Shown: one piece after another, positions 35,601 through 46,048 of the stretch
How the letters are laid out: each line of letters opens with the position of its first letter
Position numbering within the stretch: position 1 is the first letter of the stretch
Assembly (NCBI GenBank): GCA_017506865.1
Contig: JAFCMP010000152.1
Coordinates: 91,588-155,587, forward strand
Source: Tribonema minus
Taxonomy: Eukaryota; Sar; Xanthophyceae; Tribonematales; Tribonemataceae
Length of the DNA stretch: 64,000 bases
Direction of reading: 5' to 3'
Program-made: the position numbers and the translations under genes
The notes under the pieces: generated by a model
Seen by the model: only the letters and a program-made list of their open reading frames with translations
Databases searched by the model: none
Told to the model about the DNA's origin: nothing

Positions 35601-38600
35601 ATGATGATTACTTCCTCCCACACCACGCCGCGCTCCGTATCATTAATGTAGTGGACCTGAGCAATGAGGCAGCAGCTAATAAATTGAGATAAATGTGTGT
35701 GGCATACTGGCGGCGGCGTCGTTTTTAAAGCATGCTCAGAATGCTTAAGAGAAGATCGTGCCGGCGTGCTCGGGCAGCATGATGATTATTTCCTCCCACA
35801 CCACGCCGCGCTCCGTGTCGTTGATGTAGTGCACCTGAGAGATGAGGCAGTCAATCACGATGTGATGCTGGATGTGTACACCCTAAAACCTAACTCTGAC
35901 CCAAAGCGCGCACACACACATATACACAATGTATGGAGTACGTGTCCACATTTCTGGAAGTATGAAGTACTTCGTGGAGTTCACCTACAGCAGTGAAGAT
36001 GGGCTCACTTTTTGTACTGCAAGCTAGATTGCCCCCAAGTGGTATACACGCACTGGTTAGCATGCTGAGTTACAGCCTACCCACTCAATGTCGCGCGAAA
36101 TGTCGGCGGTGCAATACACAAGGGAGTGCAGGATCTCAACGGTCATCATCACGCACGACGCCTTCAGGCTGCAAAGTAAATACTTCCAGGTGTTCATCAA
36201 AGTTATCTGAACGCCATACTTGTGTACATGCTTGCTTCAGACTGCCTCGTCAAATACGCGTCTGGGCTTAGAAGTGTGTATACATGCATACCTCGTCAAA
36301 GATGACCCACTCAATGTCGCGCATAATGTCGGCGCTGCAGTACAGCATGGAGCGCAGGATCTCTGTGGTCATCGATGATGAGGCATGATGCCTCCGGAAT
36401 GCGAATTACGCAGAAGTATACGTATACGTGTGTCGATTATCTCGCTATCACATATCCGAACACATGTATAATTCAAGTACCGCGTAAAAGACGCGCTCCG
36501 GGTTGCACGTAATGTACACATACCTACCTCAGCTATTTGATTGCACATGCTTTGAAGTACTTGATTGAAGAGTTGATGACCTGCGTACCTCATCGAAGAT
36601 GACCCACTCAATGTCGCGCACAATGTCGGCGCCGCGGTACAGCATAGAGCGCAGGATCTCTGTGGTCATGATGAGGCACGACGCCTCCGGGTTGATAGAG
36701 ACGTCGCCGGTGATGAGGCCCACGTCGTCACCAAACCGCTTCTGCAGCATGAGAGTTGAAGTATGAAATGAGTTGAACTTTGATCAAACACGCCGGGTCT
36801 GTCGCCGAGCTGCTTCTGCAGCAGCGAGCAGCACAAAGAGGTGCAGGTTTAAGTTCTCATGGTGAGTCATACGTGAAGTTCACCTTGAAGTCGCGGAACT
36901 TATGGTTGGACAGCGCTTGGGGGCGACGTGTCGATGGCGCGCGTAATGTGCATGCCTGCTGCATCCGCATCAAGTACGCGCGTCACACACTTAAAGTGAA
37001 TAATGAAGTCACGGTACTTCTGGCTGGACAGTGCCTTGATGGGCGACGTGTGGATGGCGCGTGTCCACACACATATGTGAGCCACACTCTATGTAAGTTC
37101 TCACAGTGAGTCACACTTGAAGTTCACCTTGAAGTCGCGGTACTTCTGGTTGGACAGCGCCTTGATGGGCGACGTGTAGATGGCGCGCGTCATGTGCGCG
37201 GCGGCTGCATTCACATCAATTCTGAAGTACGTGAGTCACACTTGAAGTTCACCTTGAAGTCGCGGTACTTCTGGTTGGACAGCGCCTTGATGGGCGACGC
37301 GTAGATGGCGCGCGTCATGTGCGCGGCGGCGAGCGCGATGGCGCACTCCGCCACGACCTTACTTCATGTTTGAAGTTTACCCTACTTCAAGTTTGAAGCC
37401 TACCTTGAAGTCGCGGTACTTCTGGTTGGACAGCGCCTTGATGGGCGACGTGTAGATGGCGCGCGTCATGTGCGCGGCGGCGAGCGCGATGGCGTACTCC
37501 GCCACGACCGTCTTGCCCGCGCTAGTGTGCGCCGCGACAAAGACGCACTCGCGCCGCTCTAGGCGCGCCACCGCCTGCTTCTGGAAGGCATCGAGCTCAA
37601 AGGGGTACTCAATGGCGGGGTTCGGAACGAGCGACCTGAAAGGGGGGGTGGGGGGTGAGGCAGATGAGGGTTGGTGAAGATTTGAAATGCGCTGATGATG
37701 AGCAAGGTGACATGTGCTAACCTAGCAATGAGCAACGGGGGCGCATATTTCATGCAAAACATGGACGTGCTGCAGGGACACGTCCAGCAACGCCGTCACC
37801 GTCCACGACTCCCGTAAAGACCACGCTGCCGCCACCACACCTACGTGCACTAAAAAACCCTACACTTACATATTTGCAGCATGAACCAACCATACCTGAA
37901 GGCTGACACACATCCACTCACTATACCTACATACATACCTGAAGTCGGAGACGTCGAGCGACGCCGTCACCGCCCACGACTCCCGCGCCTCCGCGCGCCC
38001 CGCCCCCAGCAGGTGCGCCATCATCGCGCGGTGCTGCAGCGCCCCCGCCCCCCCGCCCCCCCCCGCCGCCGCGGGGGCGCCCAGCAGCATGTCGAGCACT
38101 GCCTCCTCGTCCCCCTCCCCCCCCTGCCCCCCTTCTCCCCCGAGCGCCGCGGGCACGCGCAGCTTCGCATTAAGCGCGGCTAGCGCGTCGGTGGCATCCG
38201 CTGCCGGCGCCAGTTCCTGCTGCTGCTGCCGCACTTGCGACGATGGCTCCGCGGTCTGTTGGACGGTGTCTGCCGCCTCGGCTGCATCGGACTGAGCGCT
38301 GTCCTCGCCGCTCGTGTAGCCGCCCTCGCTGTCGCTGCTGCTGTCGCCGCCGCGGAAGATGGCGGCGAGGTCGATGGTGGCGCCTGCGCGCGGTGCGTTG
38401 CAGCGCGGCGGCAGTGATGATCGGTCAGCGGCACTGGTGATTTGAGGGGGTGGGGGAGGGCAGCGCGCCTGTGGACGCACACAATACTTGATGTGGGTAT
38501 TCATGGGGTGGTAGTCGGGTGGGCGGGGCAGGGGGGGGGGCTCAGCAGTCCATGATGCGCATGGGTTAGTGTGGCAGGGGGGTGGGGGGAGGGGGCGGGT

Positions 38601-41006
38601 GAGGGTCAGCAGCAGCATGGTCCATATCAGGCATAGCACCGCAACGCTAAAGCAAAGTTGTCATTGTCAGCAGGCGACAACGGCAGTAAACTGCCACAGA
38701 TGCTTAGATGCGCATTTGAGGCACTGAGGCATGCTCCGTGCTCAGATCATTGTCTGACGGTTACACTTGACAACAGACGGTTACACTTGACAACAGGCAG
38801 ACGATCATCCTGGTGCGGGCCGTGCAGCCAGCCATTGCACTGATCGCACACAAAAAATGACGTCGATGACTTCAACAACCGACAAACCTGTGGTCGTCGT
38901 CGGCACCTGCAACGGCCGCTGTACGGCTGCTGCCGGGCGCGGCGGAAGGCGTTTTTCCTCTTCCCACACAGACTCAATAGCGGCAGGCAGCTGCGCTTCC
39001 TCCGCTTCTGCATGTACAAGCGCAACGTCATGAGCAAATCGTGTGGGGGAGGGCCTGTGAGCGGAAATTACAGTTACCACAATTGCAATTGCGTGTGAGC
39101 GGAAACCACACAATCGAGCAATTGGGTTATACCTGCTCTGTTGTGTGATGCGCCCGAAGATGGTGACATCAGCGAGCCCGTGTTTGTCGTGCGGATCAGC
39201 TGACAAAGCGTGCAGATTGGCGCAATCACGGTACTAATGCAGTTGCCGGCGCAGCAGCTCGCGGTACTGCACACAGCTCGTCACGTGAACGCACAAGCAG
39301 CGGTGCAAAAGCAAGCGGCAGTAAACGCAGGGCAGAAGAGCACAAGCGACCGTAGCGAAGTGACGCATATCACACGCTCCCGAGATTCAACAACCGCCAC
39401 ATAATCGCCAAACGAGGTCCTGCATCGCCAAACGAGGTCCTGCAGCATGGCAAAGTCGCTCACCGCTGCCCGCGCTAGCCGTTGCCGCTGCCGCCGCAGC
39501 AGCAGCAGGCGGCGCGCCGCTGCCGCGCCCCAGCACTGCATCCACATCCGCGCGCGTCAGCCCGCGCGCGAGCCCCGGCGGCGCCGCGATCAGCTGCTCA
39601 TCCGTCCACGCCCCGTCCAGCACCACGAGGCTCGCCGCGACTGCAGCATCGCTCCGGTACGTGGCGTCCCTCACAAGCTTGGGGGCGCCCAGCTGCTGAG
39701 CGGTGGCGCCGCCCCCCGCGTCGCCCCCCCCCCCGGCTCCATCCCCCCCGGCGCGAAGGGCTTCATGGCGCCTGTCTTGCCGCGCGCGTACTGCGACAGC
39801 GCCGCCGTCGGCTTCTCCAGCGTCCCCACGCCGTAGCCAGTGCTGCCGCCGCCGCCGCTGCCGGTGACGCTTCCGCCCTCCGGCGCCGCCTCCTCCTCCA
39901 CGAGCGTCCACTCGCCGGTGGCGAGGAAGTGCGGTGCGGGGACGCGCGTGAGCGTCGTGCGCGCCGCGCCCATGGTCAGCGTCTGCAGCGTCGGGCCTGC
40001 GCTGGGCGCCCAGGTGTTGTCGCGCAGCCACTGCGCGGGCGGCGCCGCCTCCTGCTCCGCGCGGATCTGCGCCGCGGCGCTGCGTGTTGCACGCGCGAAC
40101 GAAGAGACGAGCGCGTGTCGGCAATGAAAGCGGGTCCTTGTCAGTGCGATCAGTGAGGTGGGTGAGGCTCTCGGTGTCGTGTGGTGCCTGCGATGACGGC
40201 TTTGGCGGCATGCGCGTCGGTTGGGCTTGTAGTGCGTGACGATGCCGTCCTCCCATCAGAGGTGTGCGGGTGGCGCTGGCAAGAATAAATGTGTGCACTT
40301 ACAAGCACGTTCAATGCATCGCTGTTCTGCAGGGCTCCGTGATTTGAGGTTTTCATGCTTCAACACATAATTGGAGGACTTGCTCACTGCTTCTGACAAT
40401 CCCACAACAGTGCTTGCGCAGCTCTCATGCTTTCATATGTGCTCACCTGAGGTGCGCTTCTTCAAGGTACTCTTTGCCAAGCTCTGAGAAGCTTGGCAGC
40501 GAAGCTGTTCCAAGTGGCAAGGTGTTGCAGGGGCAAATCGAGAAACCATCCCAAGGCACCAGAGCAGCCGACCCGAAGGCACCCGCCTGAAACGTGAGCA
40601 CAGTGACGACAGCAGCTGTGTCACCAGGCGCAATCATGATTATGGTAAAAGGATATCTCCGGCACCTCTGTTGAATTGCTGGACTGGTTGATGAAACAAA
40701 GACACACGAGTGACATGCACACTTTCATGTGTGTTGGCAACACAGGTCGTGCAAGAGATGCGGGTCAGTTGCATGCAAAGGGCAGATGACCACCGCATAT
40801 AGAACTTTGCAATACCAAGTGCTGCTGTGGTCATAATCACGGTAATCATCACACCAGCAGGCATGCACGGATATATATCCACAATCAATGCTCGCCTGCA
40901 CAACTCTGAAACATGGCTGCTGCTCTGATACGCTGTCCCTGCGCTCCACGTCCAGCAGCTCAGCTTCCTCCAGGATTTGCAGTAGCTGCTGCGCAGTGGG
41001 GTTCAT
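20629..41006 (-). CDS. SKI2: SKI2-type DEVH RNA helicase (Ski complex; exosome cofactor)
   Basis: About 22 exons, 5' to 3': 41006-40896 (3' end uncertain), 40586-40447, 40079-39464, 39007-38888, 38383-37939, 37635-37404, 36741-36589, 35656-35510, 35097-35020, 33371-33300, 32713-32321, 31449-31213, 30107-29820, 29029-28929, 28073-27665, 26942-26838, 25939-25859, 25254-25136, 23126-22879, 21948-21722, 21000-20828, 20716-20629. All junction phases agree except for one frameshift in exon 3. Motifs in order: [32 protein letters not shown] (Walker A); [24 protein letters not shown] joined to VHY (DEVH); [48 protein letters not shown]; then DSHCT segments ([40 protein letters not shown]). KPFAPGGME favours SKI2 over MTR4. 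The family unwinds RNA for 3'-5' decay by the cytoplasmic exosome. The frameshift lies in an 11-G run (plus strand C at 39724-39734), as if one base were missing. Introns hold extensive exon-edge copies. Confidence 0.93.
21154..21721 (-). repeat. Donor-side echo array of SKI2 exon 20 ([12 protein letters not shown])
   Basis: The exon tail encoding GVPFAE and the donor GTGAGCGCTGCTGCG are copied downstream four times. Exon/donor boundaries on the plus strand: 21721/22 (used), 21572/73, 21420/21, 21271/72 and 21153/54, i.e. steps of 149, 152, 149 and 118 bp. Donor dinucleotides alternate GT (used), GT, GC, GT, GC. Confidence 0.88.
22879..24095 (-). repeat. Acceptor-side echo array of SKI2 exon 19, interleaved with TTAGGG repeats
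   Basis: The acceptor plus exon start ([20 protein letters not shown] region) of exon 23126-22879 is copied upstream with acceptor boundaries at about 23286, 23500, 23657 and 24095 (steps 160, 214, 157, 438). The copy ending at 23500 is the longest (from about 23404). GGTTAGGGTTAGGG tracts lie beside most copies, at about 23155, 23312, 23530, 23679 and 24118. Confidence 0.85.
24320..24930. repeat. Cluster of telomere-like tracts and a G homopolymer in a SKI2 intron
   Basis: Irregular TTAGGG-type tracts at about 24328-24372, 24645-24680 and 24912-24926, and CCCTAA type at 24737-24770, surround a ~22-bp G run at 24418-24440. No exon was seen in 24100-25135. Confidence 0.8.
25255..25500 (-). 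repeat. Acceptor-side echo and intron duplication beside SKI2 exon 18
   Basis: The start of exon 25254-25136 (ATCACGGACATTGAAGTATC) and its acceptor are copied at about 25335-25377 (boundary 25370, 116 bp upstream). The adjoining intron text 25276-25345 is also repeated at 25391-25470, so the unit is ~115 bp. Confidence 0.8.
28074..28240 (-). repeat. Acceptor-side echo of SKI2 exon 15
   Basis: About 38 bases of exon start plus CTGCAG are copied at 28197-28237 (boundary 28234), 161 bp upstream of the used acceptor boundary at 28073. Confidence 0.8.
29037..29125. repeat. CAG/CGG trinucleotide tract
   Basis: Imperfect (CAG)n/(CGG)n microsatellite directly upstream (in gene sense) of SKI2 exon 14 (29029-28929), beginning a few bases from its acceptor. 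Confidence 0.85.
29350..29425. repeat. Degenerate CCCTAA telomere-like tract
   Basis: Run of CCCTAA, CCCTAAT and CCCTAG variants within SKI2 intron 29030-29819. Confidence 0.8.
30108..30250 (-). repeat. Acceptor-side echo of SKI2 exon 13
   Basis: About 70 bases of exon start and the acceptor with TTCAACAG are copied at about 30178-30250 (boundary 30247), 140 bp upstream of the used acceptor at 30107. Confidence 0.85.
30590..31212 (-). repeat. Donor-side echo array of SKI2 exon 12 (motif VI exon)
   Basis: The exon tail encoding [17 protein letters not shown] and the donor GTGAAG are copied at boundaries 31037, 30924, 30748 and 30595 (used 31213; steps 176, 113, 176, 153). The copies at 31037-31133 and 30748-30845 are ~100 bp long and almost identical to the exon, ending at the same point (GGCCGTTGAATTGAA). 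Confidence 0.92.
31450..31925 (-). repeat. Acceptor-side echo array of SKI2 exon 12
   Basis: The exon start encoding [20 protein letters not shown] is copied upstream with acceptor boundaries at 31636, 31776 and 31919 (used 31449; steps 187, 140, 143). Copies are progressively more degraded with distance. A ~29-bp G run (31461-31490) sits just outside the used acceptor. Confidence 0.9.
31980..32320 (-). repeat. Donor-side echo array of SKI2 exon 11
   Basis: The exon end encoding [15 protein letters not shown] and its GTGAGTCC donor are copied at boundaries 32142 and 31986 (used 32321; steps 179 and 156). Each copy ends GAGGCGCCGCTAACC. Confidence 0.88.
33060..33299 (-). repeat. Donor-side echo of SKI2 exon 10
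   Basis: The exon end encoding [11 protein letters not shown] and its donor are copied at about 33066-33100, 231 bp from the used boundary at 33300. Nearby intron text 32920-32965 is also repeated at 33105-33150. Confidence 0.7.
35657..35836 (-). repeat. Acceptor-side echo of SKI2 exon 8
   Basis: About 85 bases at 35748-35834 repeat the start of exon 35656-35510 ([15 protein letters not shown]), 178 bp upstream. Of the differences in the first 17 codons, four are synonymous and one is Val to Ile. Confidence 0.9.
36060..36588 (-). repeat. Donor-side echoes of SKI2 exon 7 (DEVH exon)
   Basis: The exon end encoding [20 protein letters not shown] and its GTAC donor are copied at about 36292-36400 and, more diverged, at about 36075-36170. 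The used boundary is 36589; the first echo lies 297 bp away. Confidence 0.85.
36884..37403 (-). repeat. Donor-side echo array of SKI2 exon 6 (Walker A exon)
   Basis: The exon tail encoding [20 protein letters not shown] and its donor are copied at boundaries 37253, about 37128, 37002 and 36884 (used 37404; steps 151, 125, 126, 118). The nearest copy reaches ~118 bp into the exon. Sequence decays with distance. Exact 20-base copies of GTGAGTCACACTTGAAGTTC lie beside two copies, at 37106 and 37231. Confidence 0.92.
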
Positions 41007-41288
41007 TGCCTCGGCACTGCAAGCTTAAAGCTTTCTCAGTCGTCTTCTTCAAGTCCATCTTGAAGTCCAAAATTTGAATGAAAGGCAACTCTCGTGGAGA
41101 GCCCTCAACGAAAGTAGACCAGACCAGGAATGCAGCGGGCTGTTGGCTGGCACAGGTCTTAGCCCAGCAAGGCGGCTGGCGTGCCGTCTAGGAGCAGCCT
41201 CACACCACCGCAGGCGGCTCTCGCGGAGCCTCTGTGCGTGGGCTGCGAAAAAATGATCGGTCTGTAGCACCAGGAGCTGGGCTTTACC
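41007..41288. promoter_or_regulatory. Compact divergent promoter region for SKI2 and the ankyrin gene
   Basis: The two start codons (41006 minus, 41289 plus) are 282 bp apart and face away from each other, so both promoters and 5' UTRs must fit here unless upstream exons were missed. It contains a palindromic AAGCTTAAAGCTT and the inverted pair CTTCAAG/CTTGAAG. No TATA box is evident. Confidence 0.55.
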
Positions 41289-44200
41289 ATGCCGCAGCGC
41301 CCGGAAGGCGAGCGCATCTTTTCTGCAGTGCGCGCGGGGCGAATTAACGCGGTCGAGCGCTGGATCAATGACGGTGGTGATGTCAATGGCACGGACGAGA
41401 ACGGCTGGTGAGTAGCAGCCCTGAAAATCATGTCGTCAGGGGTTTTCGGCAGCTGTTGTCGTTGAGGCCCTTTGACCAAGGCATATGCTGCCGCCGACAG
41501 CGGTGAATCATTCTATCGTGCTCATGTTGGTGCATGAATGCAGTCCGCGCCGGACCCATTGGTTAGTTAGTTGCTATTGTGCCTGTTTCAGGACGAGACA
41601 CGACCAGTGATCATGCTGCTGCTGCCGTTGCTGCTCTGCACTTGACTTCGTCTACTTGCAGGTCGCCGCTGCACATCTGCTGTGAGGCGGGAAACTACGA
41701 GCTGGCAGAGCTTCTGCTAGAGAACAGTGCGCAGGTACGTCAGCCATGCACATTTTTTCCAACCGCCGCAACATATGATATACGACAGCAACAGCCCGCC
41801 AAACCACAAAGCAGCCAATGTCAGGACTGCGGCTATTCAAATTAGCTGGAGGTCACTCACATCCTGCAGCGGCTCTTCTGATGGTGTCGTTTACGGTGGC
41901 CGCCCAAGCGCGCGCGCATCAACTGCTGTGCTGTGCTGCCTGCTGCGAGGGAATCCGAGTTTGCCAACGGCATGGCTCTCCTGTCAAGACATGCATTCTG
42001 ACCGTCGCTTTTGCACATGTGTTTTACAGGTTAATACAAGGGGTGGGCTGTCCAAGTGGTCCCCTCTGCACCTGCCGCTTACCGGAACAGGTGGAAGGTG
42101 GTTGAGCTGCTGTTGGACTCTGGGGCCACGTGCGACGTGCGGGGAGCGTTTGCGAGGACGCCACTGCACTGTGCAGCCTTCAACGGTGAGTATGCTCTGT
42201 AATCCGGTGTTGGAGGAGCAGTCTGTGGCCTTGTGCAGCAACCAGGTGGTCACTTTTTGCTGTTTCCTATCAAGCACTTGATGCAGATCAGCCGTTTCAT
42301 GCTGAGCAGCTTCTATGCAGCGGCAGCTACTCGCGCAGTGCACGAGTCTCCGTTGGCAGCGCTTTCAATGTCGTGCGTTGGCGCTCCAGTGCGCAGCACG
42401 GCACGCGATCGGTCATGACGGTCATGATGCCGCTGTACAGTCGCGGCACGGGCCCACAGGTGCACCACACAGCCTGACACGAATGAAATGCGCTTCACCA
42501 CCGGCAAGTGACACGCTACAGGCAGAAATTTTCATGGCATGGCTGTTGGCATGTCTGCAGCGCACAGCAGCGCTTATCTCACCGCCATCGCCGTCCTTAC
42601 GGGCTTACACCCAATGTAACCGCCGCTGTGCCGCCGCCGCCGCTGCAGGCGCGGTCCAGACGGTGAGGATGCTGCTGGACGATGGCGCGGACCCGCTGGC
42701 GCGCGACGCTGCGGGGCGCTGCCCTGCTGACACGGTGGAGGACGCGCTGATACTGGACGCGCAGCGCGAGGTGCGTGTGTTGCTGAGCGATGTGACACAT
42801 GGACGAATCAAAAGATCGACGCACTGATACTGGACGCGCAGCGCGAGGTGCGTGTTGCTGAGCGCTGTGACACATGGAAACGAGTTGTGACACATGGAAA
42901 CGAATCAAAAGATTGTGGAGCTATATCTATGTGACAAGGTGCGGTTAGCCGCAAATGCCTTCCACCGATAACCGTGGTCGCCGCTGCTGCAGCATTCGGC
43001 CATGAGTCAAACAGTGCCACCAATGGACCACCATATCCGCAGGAGCCGAAAGACTTCTGTGTGCAACACATATTGCTCAACGGCCGCCCCGCTGCCGCGC
43101 GTGCGCAAGTGCGGCGGGGCCACGCGCGAATGCCGTGAAGACACAAGATGGTTGCCGTGTGCAGCACTCACGATGCTCTGATAAGTCACAACTGCAGTCA
43201 TTGGGCCGTGTGCAGTACTTCAAGTTGAAGTAGCATGGGCGCGCGCTTGCACGCTGGAGAAGCCAACATACGGGTGCGGTGTTTCACGCCACCGGTGCTC
43301 TGCATGTATCCTCGCTGCCATTGGCGCTGACAGAAGTGTGGTGTGGCACGTCAGGCACTATGCAAATTTGCCTGGGTTGATGCTCTCAATCGCGACGTGC
43401 AGCGGCAGCGAGGCGGCTCTGATGCGTCTCAGGGCCTCAGTGTGCGTGAGCAGTAGCCAGCGCGCGCACGCCCGTCGACGTACTCAGCGTGCATTGCGTT
43501 GTTCCCGCTGACACGACGCACGACCGCCTGAAGGAACCCGCTGCGAGTGGGATGTGCACCTCAACCACCTTGAGCTCAGTGCCAAGCACCTGCGTATATA
43601 TCTGCTGTAACTGCAATTTGCCTGCACATGCCCATTTGCCATGGCAGGCTGGTGGGGCGACTGAAAAGGCATTGAAGCCATATTTCGAAGACGTCGGCGC
43701 GCTTTTCTCACCATCGGGGGTGTCGACAGCAGCACTGCTCAGTGCCGCGTACACGCTTCGCAAAAGCGCATTTCCTGCCCCTCGCGTATACCTACATATT
43801 CACCGCGGTCCCTTCGTCGCTGCGCGCCGCCGCAGGAGATACTGGCGCTGCTGCGCGATGCCGCAGCGCGGCCGCGCCACCACATCGGCAGCACGCAGCA
43901 GCACGAGCCGCAGCGCCAGGGGACGCCGCAGCAGAAGCCGCTGCTGTACTTCCAGCACCAGCAGCACCAGCAGCAGCAGTGTTCAGCTACCCCCTGGTCC
44001 AAGCCCCAAGCGGCGGTCCCCCCCCTGGGCGCTGCAGCCCCCTCCATCATCCCCCTCTCCCCTCACCGCATTGACGTGCGCGCCGGCGACGGCAGCAGCA
44101 GCAGTGGCGGCGGCAGCAGCGCTCCGCGCTTTGAGCTCAGCAGCAGCGGCAGTGGCGGTGGCGGCAGTGCTCCTGCGGCGCTTGAGGGCGGATGGAATGG

Positions 44201-44459
44201 GTACAGGGTGAGCGGAGGCGGCAGCGCCAGCGGCGGCGGCGGCGGCGGCGCCCGCGTTCCGCCGCAGTCTGACGCGGCCTCTCCGCAGCGGCAGCAGCAG
44301 CTGCACGCAGGCGCACGCCACCAGCTGTGCCGCGGCTGCTCCACGCCGATCGCCAGCGCGAGCTACAAGTTCTGCCCGGAGTGCGGGTGTCAGCAGCGCG
44401 CTACGTCGCCGCCGCCGCAGCAGCAGCAGCAGCGCTCCGTCATCGCGCCGCGGCGGTAG
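41289..44459 (+). CDS. Ankyrin-repeat protein with C-terminal zinc ribbon
   Basis: Five exons in phase: 41289-41407, 41662-41734, 42030-42185, 42649-42770 and 43836-44459 (TAG). The N-terminal half is ankyrin repeats: IFSAVRAGRINAVERWINDG; SPLHICCEAGNYELAELLLE; VVELLLDSGATCDV then TPLHCAAFN; VQTVRMLLDDGADPLARDA. The C-terminal half is Gln/Ser/Gly-rich and ends in a probable zinc ribbon, CRGC then 14 residues later CPEC. Ankyrin repeats mediate protein binding; the partner is unknown. Exon 3 reads out of frame around 42074, where one G appears to be missing: the text before reads WSPLHL and that after reads RWKVVELLLDSG in another frame. This could be assembly error or a disabling mutation. 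Exon ends and phases otherwise agree. It diverges from SKI2 and converges on the CFAP97-like gene. Confidence 0.8.
42771..42850 (+). repeat. Donor-side echo in the ankyrin gene
   Basis: The end of exon 42649-42770 (CTGATACTGGACGCGCAGCG CGAG) and donor GTGCGTG are repeated at 42825-42854, 77 bp downstream. Confidence 0.88.
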
Positions 44460-46048
44460 GCAGCGCTCGGCGCGCCCCGCCGCTGCTGCGCGGCGGCAGC
44501 AGGCAGCTTCACACCGCCCAAGGGGCCTTGTGTGCCAGCTGCACTGCCTTGCTCAACCCTCCCTGCCTGCGGGTCTGCGGCGTGGGGGTTGGCATGCATG
44601 CGCCGCGCCGCTGCGCGCGAGCGCGCCTGACGCTTTTGGCGGTAGGGACGCGCGCCGCAGTGCGTGCGGCACCACGGCGGCAGCCGGCGCCGGCGCGTTG
44701 TCGCGAGGCAGCTCGTGCGCACGTGCGTGCTGCGCTGCGCTGAGATTTCTATAAGACGTGAGCAGAGGGTGATATGTCGTCTGCACGGCGCGGCTGCATT
44801 GACGCACCGCTCCGTGCTATCTTTTTCAGAGCCCCTGCGAGGCTGAGGCTCAGATCTGCGCAGGCTTCCCGCCGGGCACAGATGCCCGACTCAATCGTGT
44901 AAGCAATGCTTTGTGCTCGGGGTTTTACTGGCCTCCGAGCCATAACACACACACAGTGAGGACGCAGCAGACGAGGAACATACCTGGATTGCGCGACACG
45001 TGTTCTATTGGTGCAAGTGCAACAGACTGTTACATTAGATCCCCCCCCCCAGCTCCCCCCCCCCCCCCACCCACCCACCCCGTCGACTAAAATTTGTTCA
45101 TGTGCATTCAGGCTCATGCCCAGGCATGCATCGGGCGCGGAGCACTGCTTTCTGACCTGACGCTGCGTGGAGCGCTGCCATGTGATCCGTGTGCGTTGCC
45201 ACTCGCCGCATCCATTATTTCTGCATGACAATACGACGTGAGACGCGCCTGTTCAGCCACGCATGCCGGTCTACTTGCGCTGCAATATCGCCATTGTGAA
45301 TGCCGGCGCATGTGATGAATGTCATATGTGTTGCCAGCCCTTGAGACATGGCAGCGGATTGTGCGCGATGGACGGAGGGAGTTGCGAATGCGTGTAGGTT
45401 AGAAGGACAGGCATGGAGGTGAGCGTACGATTCCGCTGCGCTTTGTGTGGCCTGGGGGCAAGGCCCGCTCCTGCACAGACTGACATAATGCCTGAGCTCC
45501 ATTGTCTTGATTACCGGGGTTCATAGAGCTTGTTCAATGGGTTTATGAACTTGTGCAAGACAACTGCGCATACATACACACAGGGCAGGGTCAACAGCTT
45601 GCACGAGTGAACGGCCTATGTCGCTGCTGGGCTGGTGTGCAAATATTATCATAATTACATGCATGTGTGTCCCCTTCCCCTCGCTTGATACATGGCCAGA
45701 CGCATGGGGCACACGAGCCGTGAAACGTGGACATCGATTTGTGAATGGTCTCCCATGTGACATGTATCGGCCGGTGCGTCCGTGTAGACCACTTGCTAGA
45801 GCTCTCGCGCTCTCATGTAGCGGCACACGCAAATGCGTGCAATGTAATGAACGCGGGCCTTGGCGGGGGCAAGCAGGCGCTGCGCAAATGTCATATATTG
45901 CGCCACTTTGGCAACCGGTGGCAGCACTCGACAACCTTTAAGCGCACACCGGGATGCTAATGAGGGGAGGGGGGGGGGGGGGCTGCTGTAAACCTCGACT
46001 GCGAAGCAGCCGCTGCGCCTGCCGTGTGCGTGAGCGCTGCCACGTGCG
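44460..46048. other. Convergent intergenic region
   Basis: Lies between the ends of the ankyrin gene (+) and the CFAP97-like gene (-). No coding exon recognised. It contains C-homopolymer tracts at about 45042-45070 and a G run at 45966-45981. Confidence 0.5.

Noticed and set aside
36060..37403. Echoes read as mutually exclusive alternative exons of SKI2
   Set aside because: Copies are truncated, lack an acceptor at the other end and would not complete the exon; only the copy joined to the rest of the exon fits the phase.
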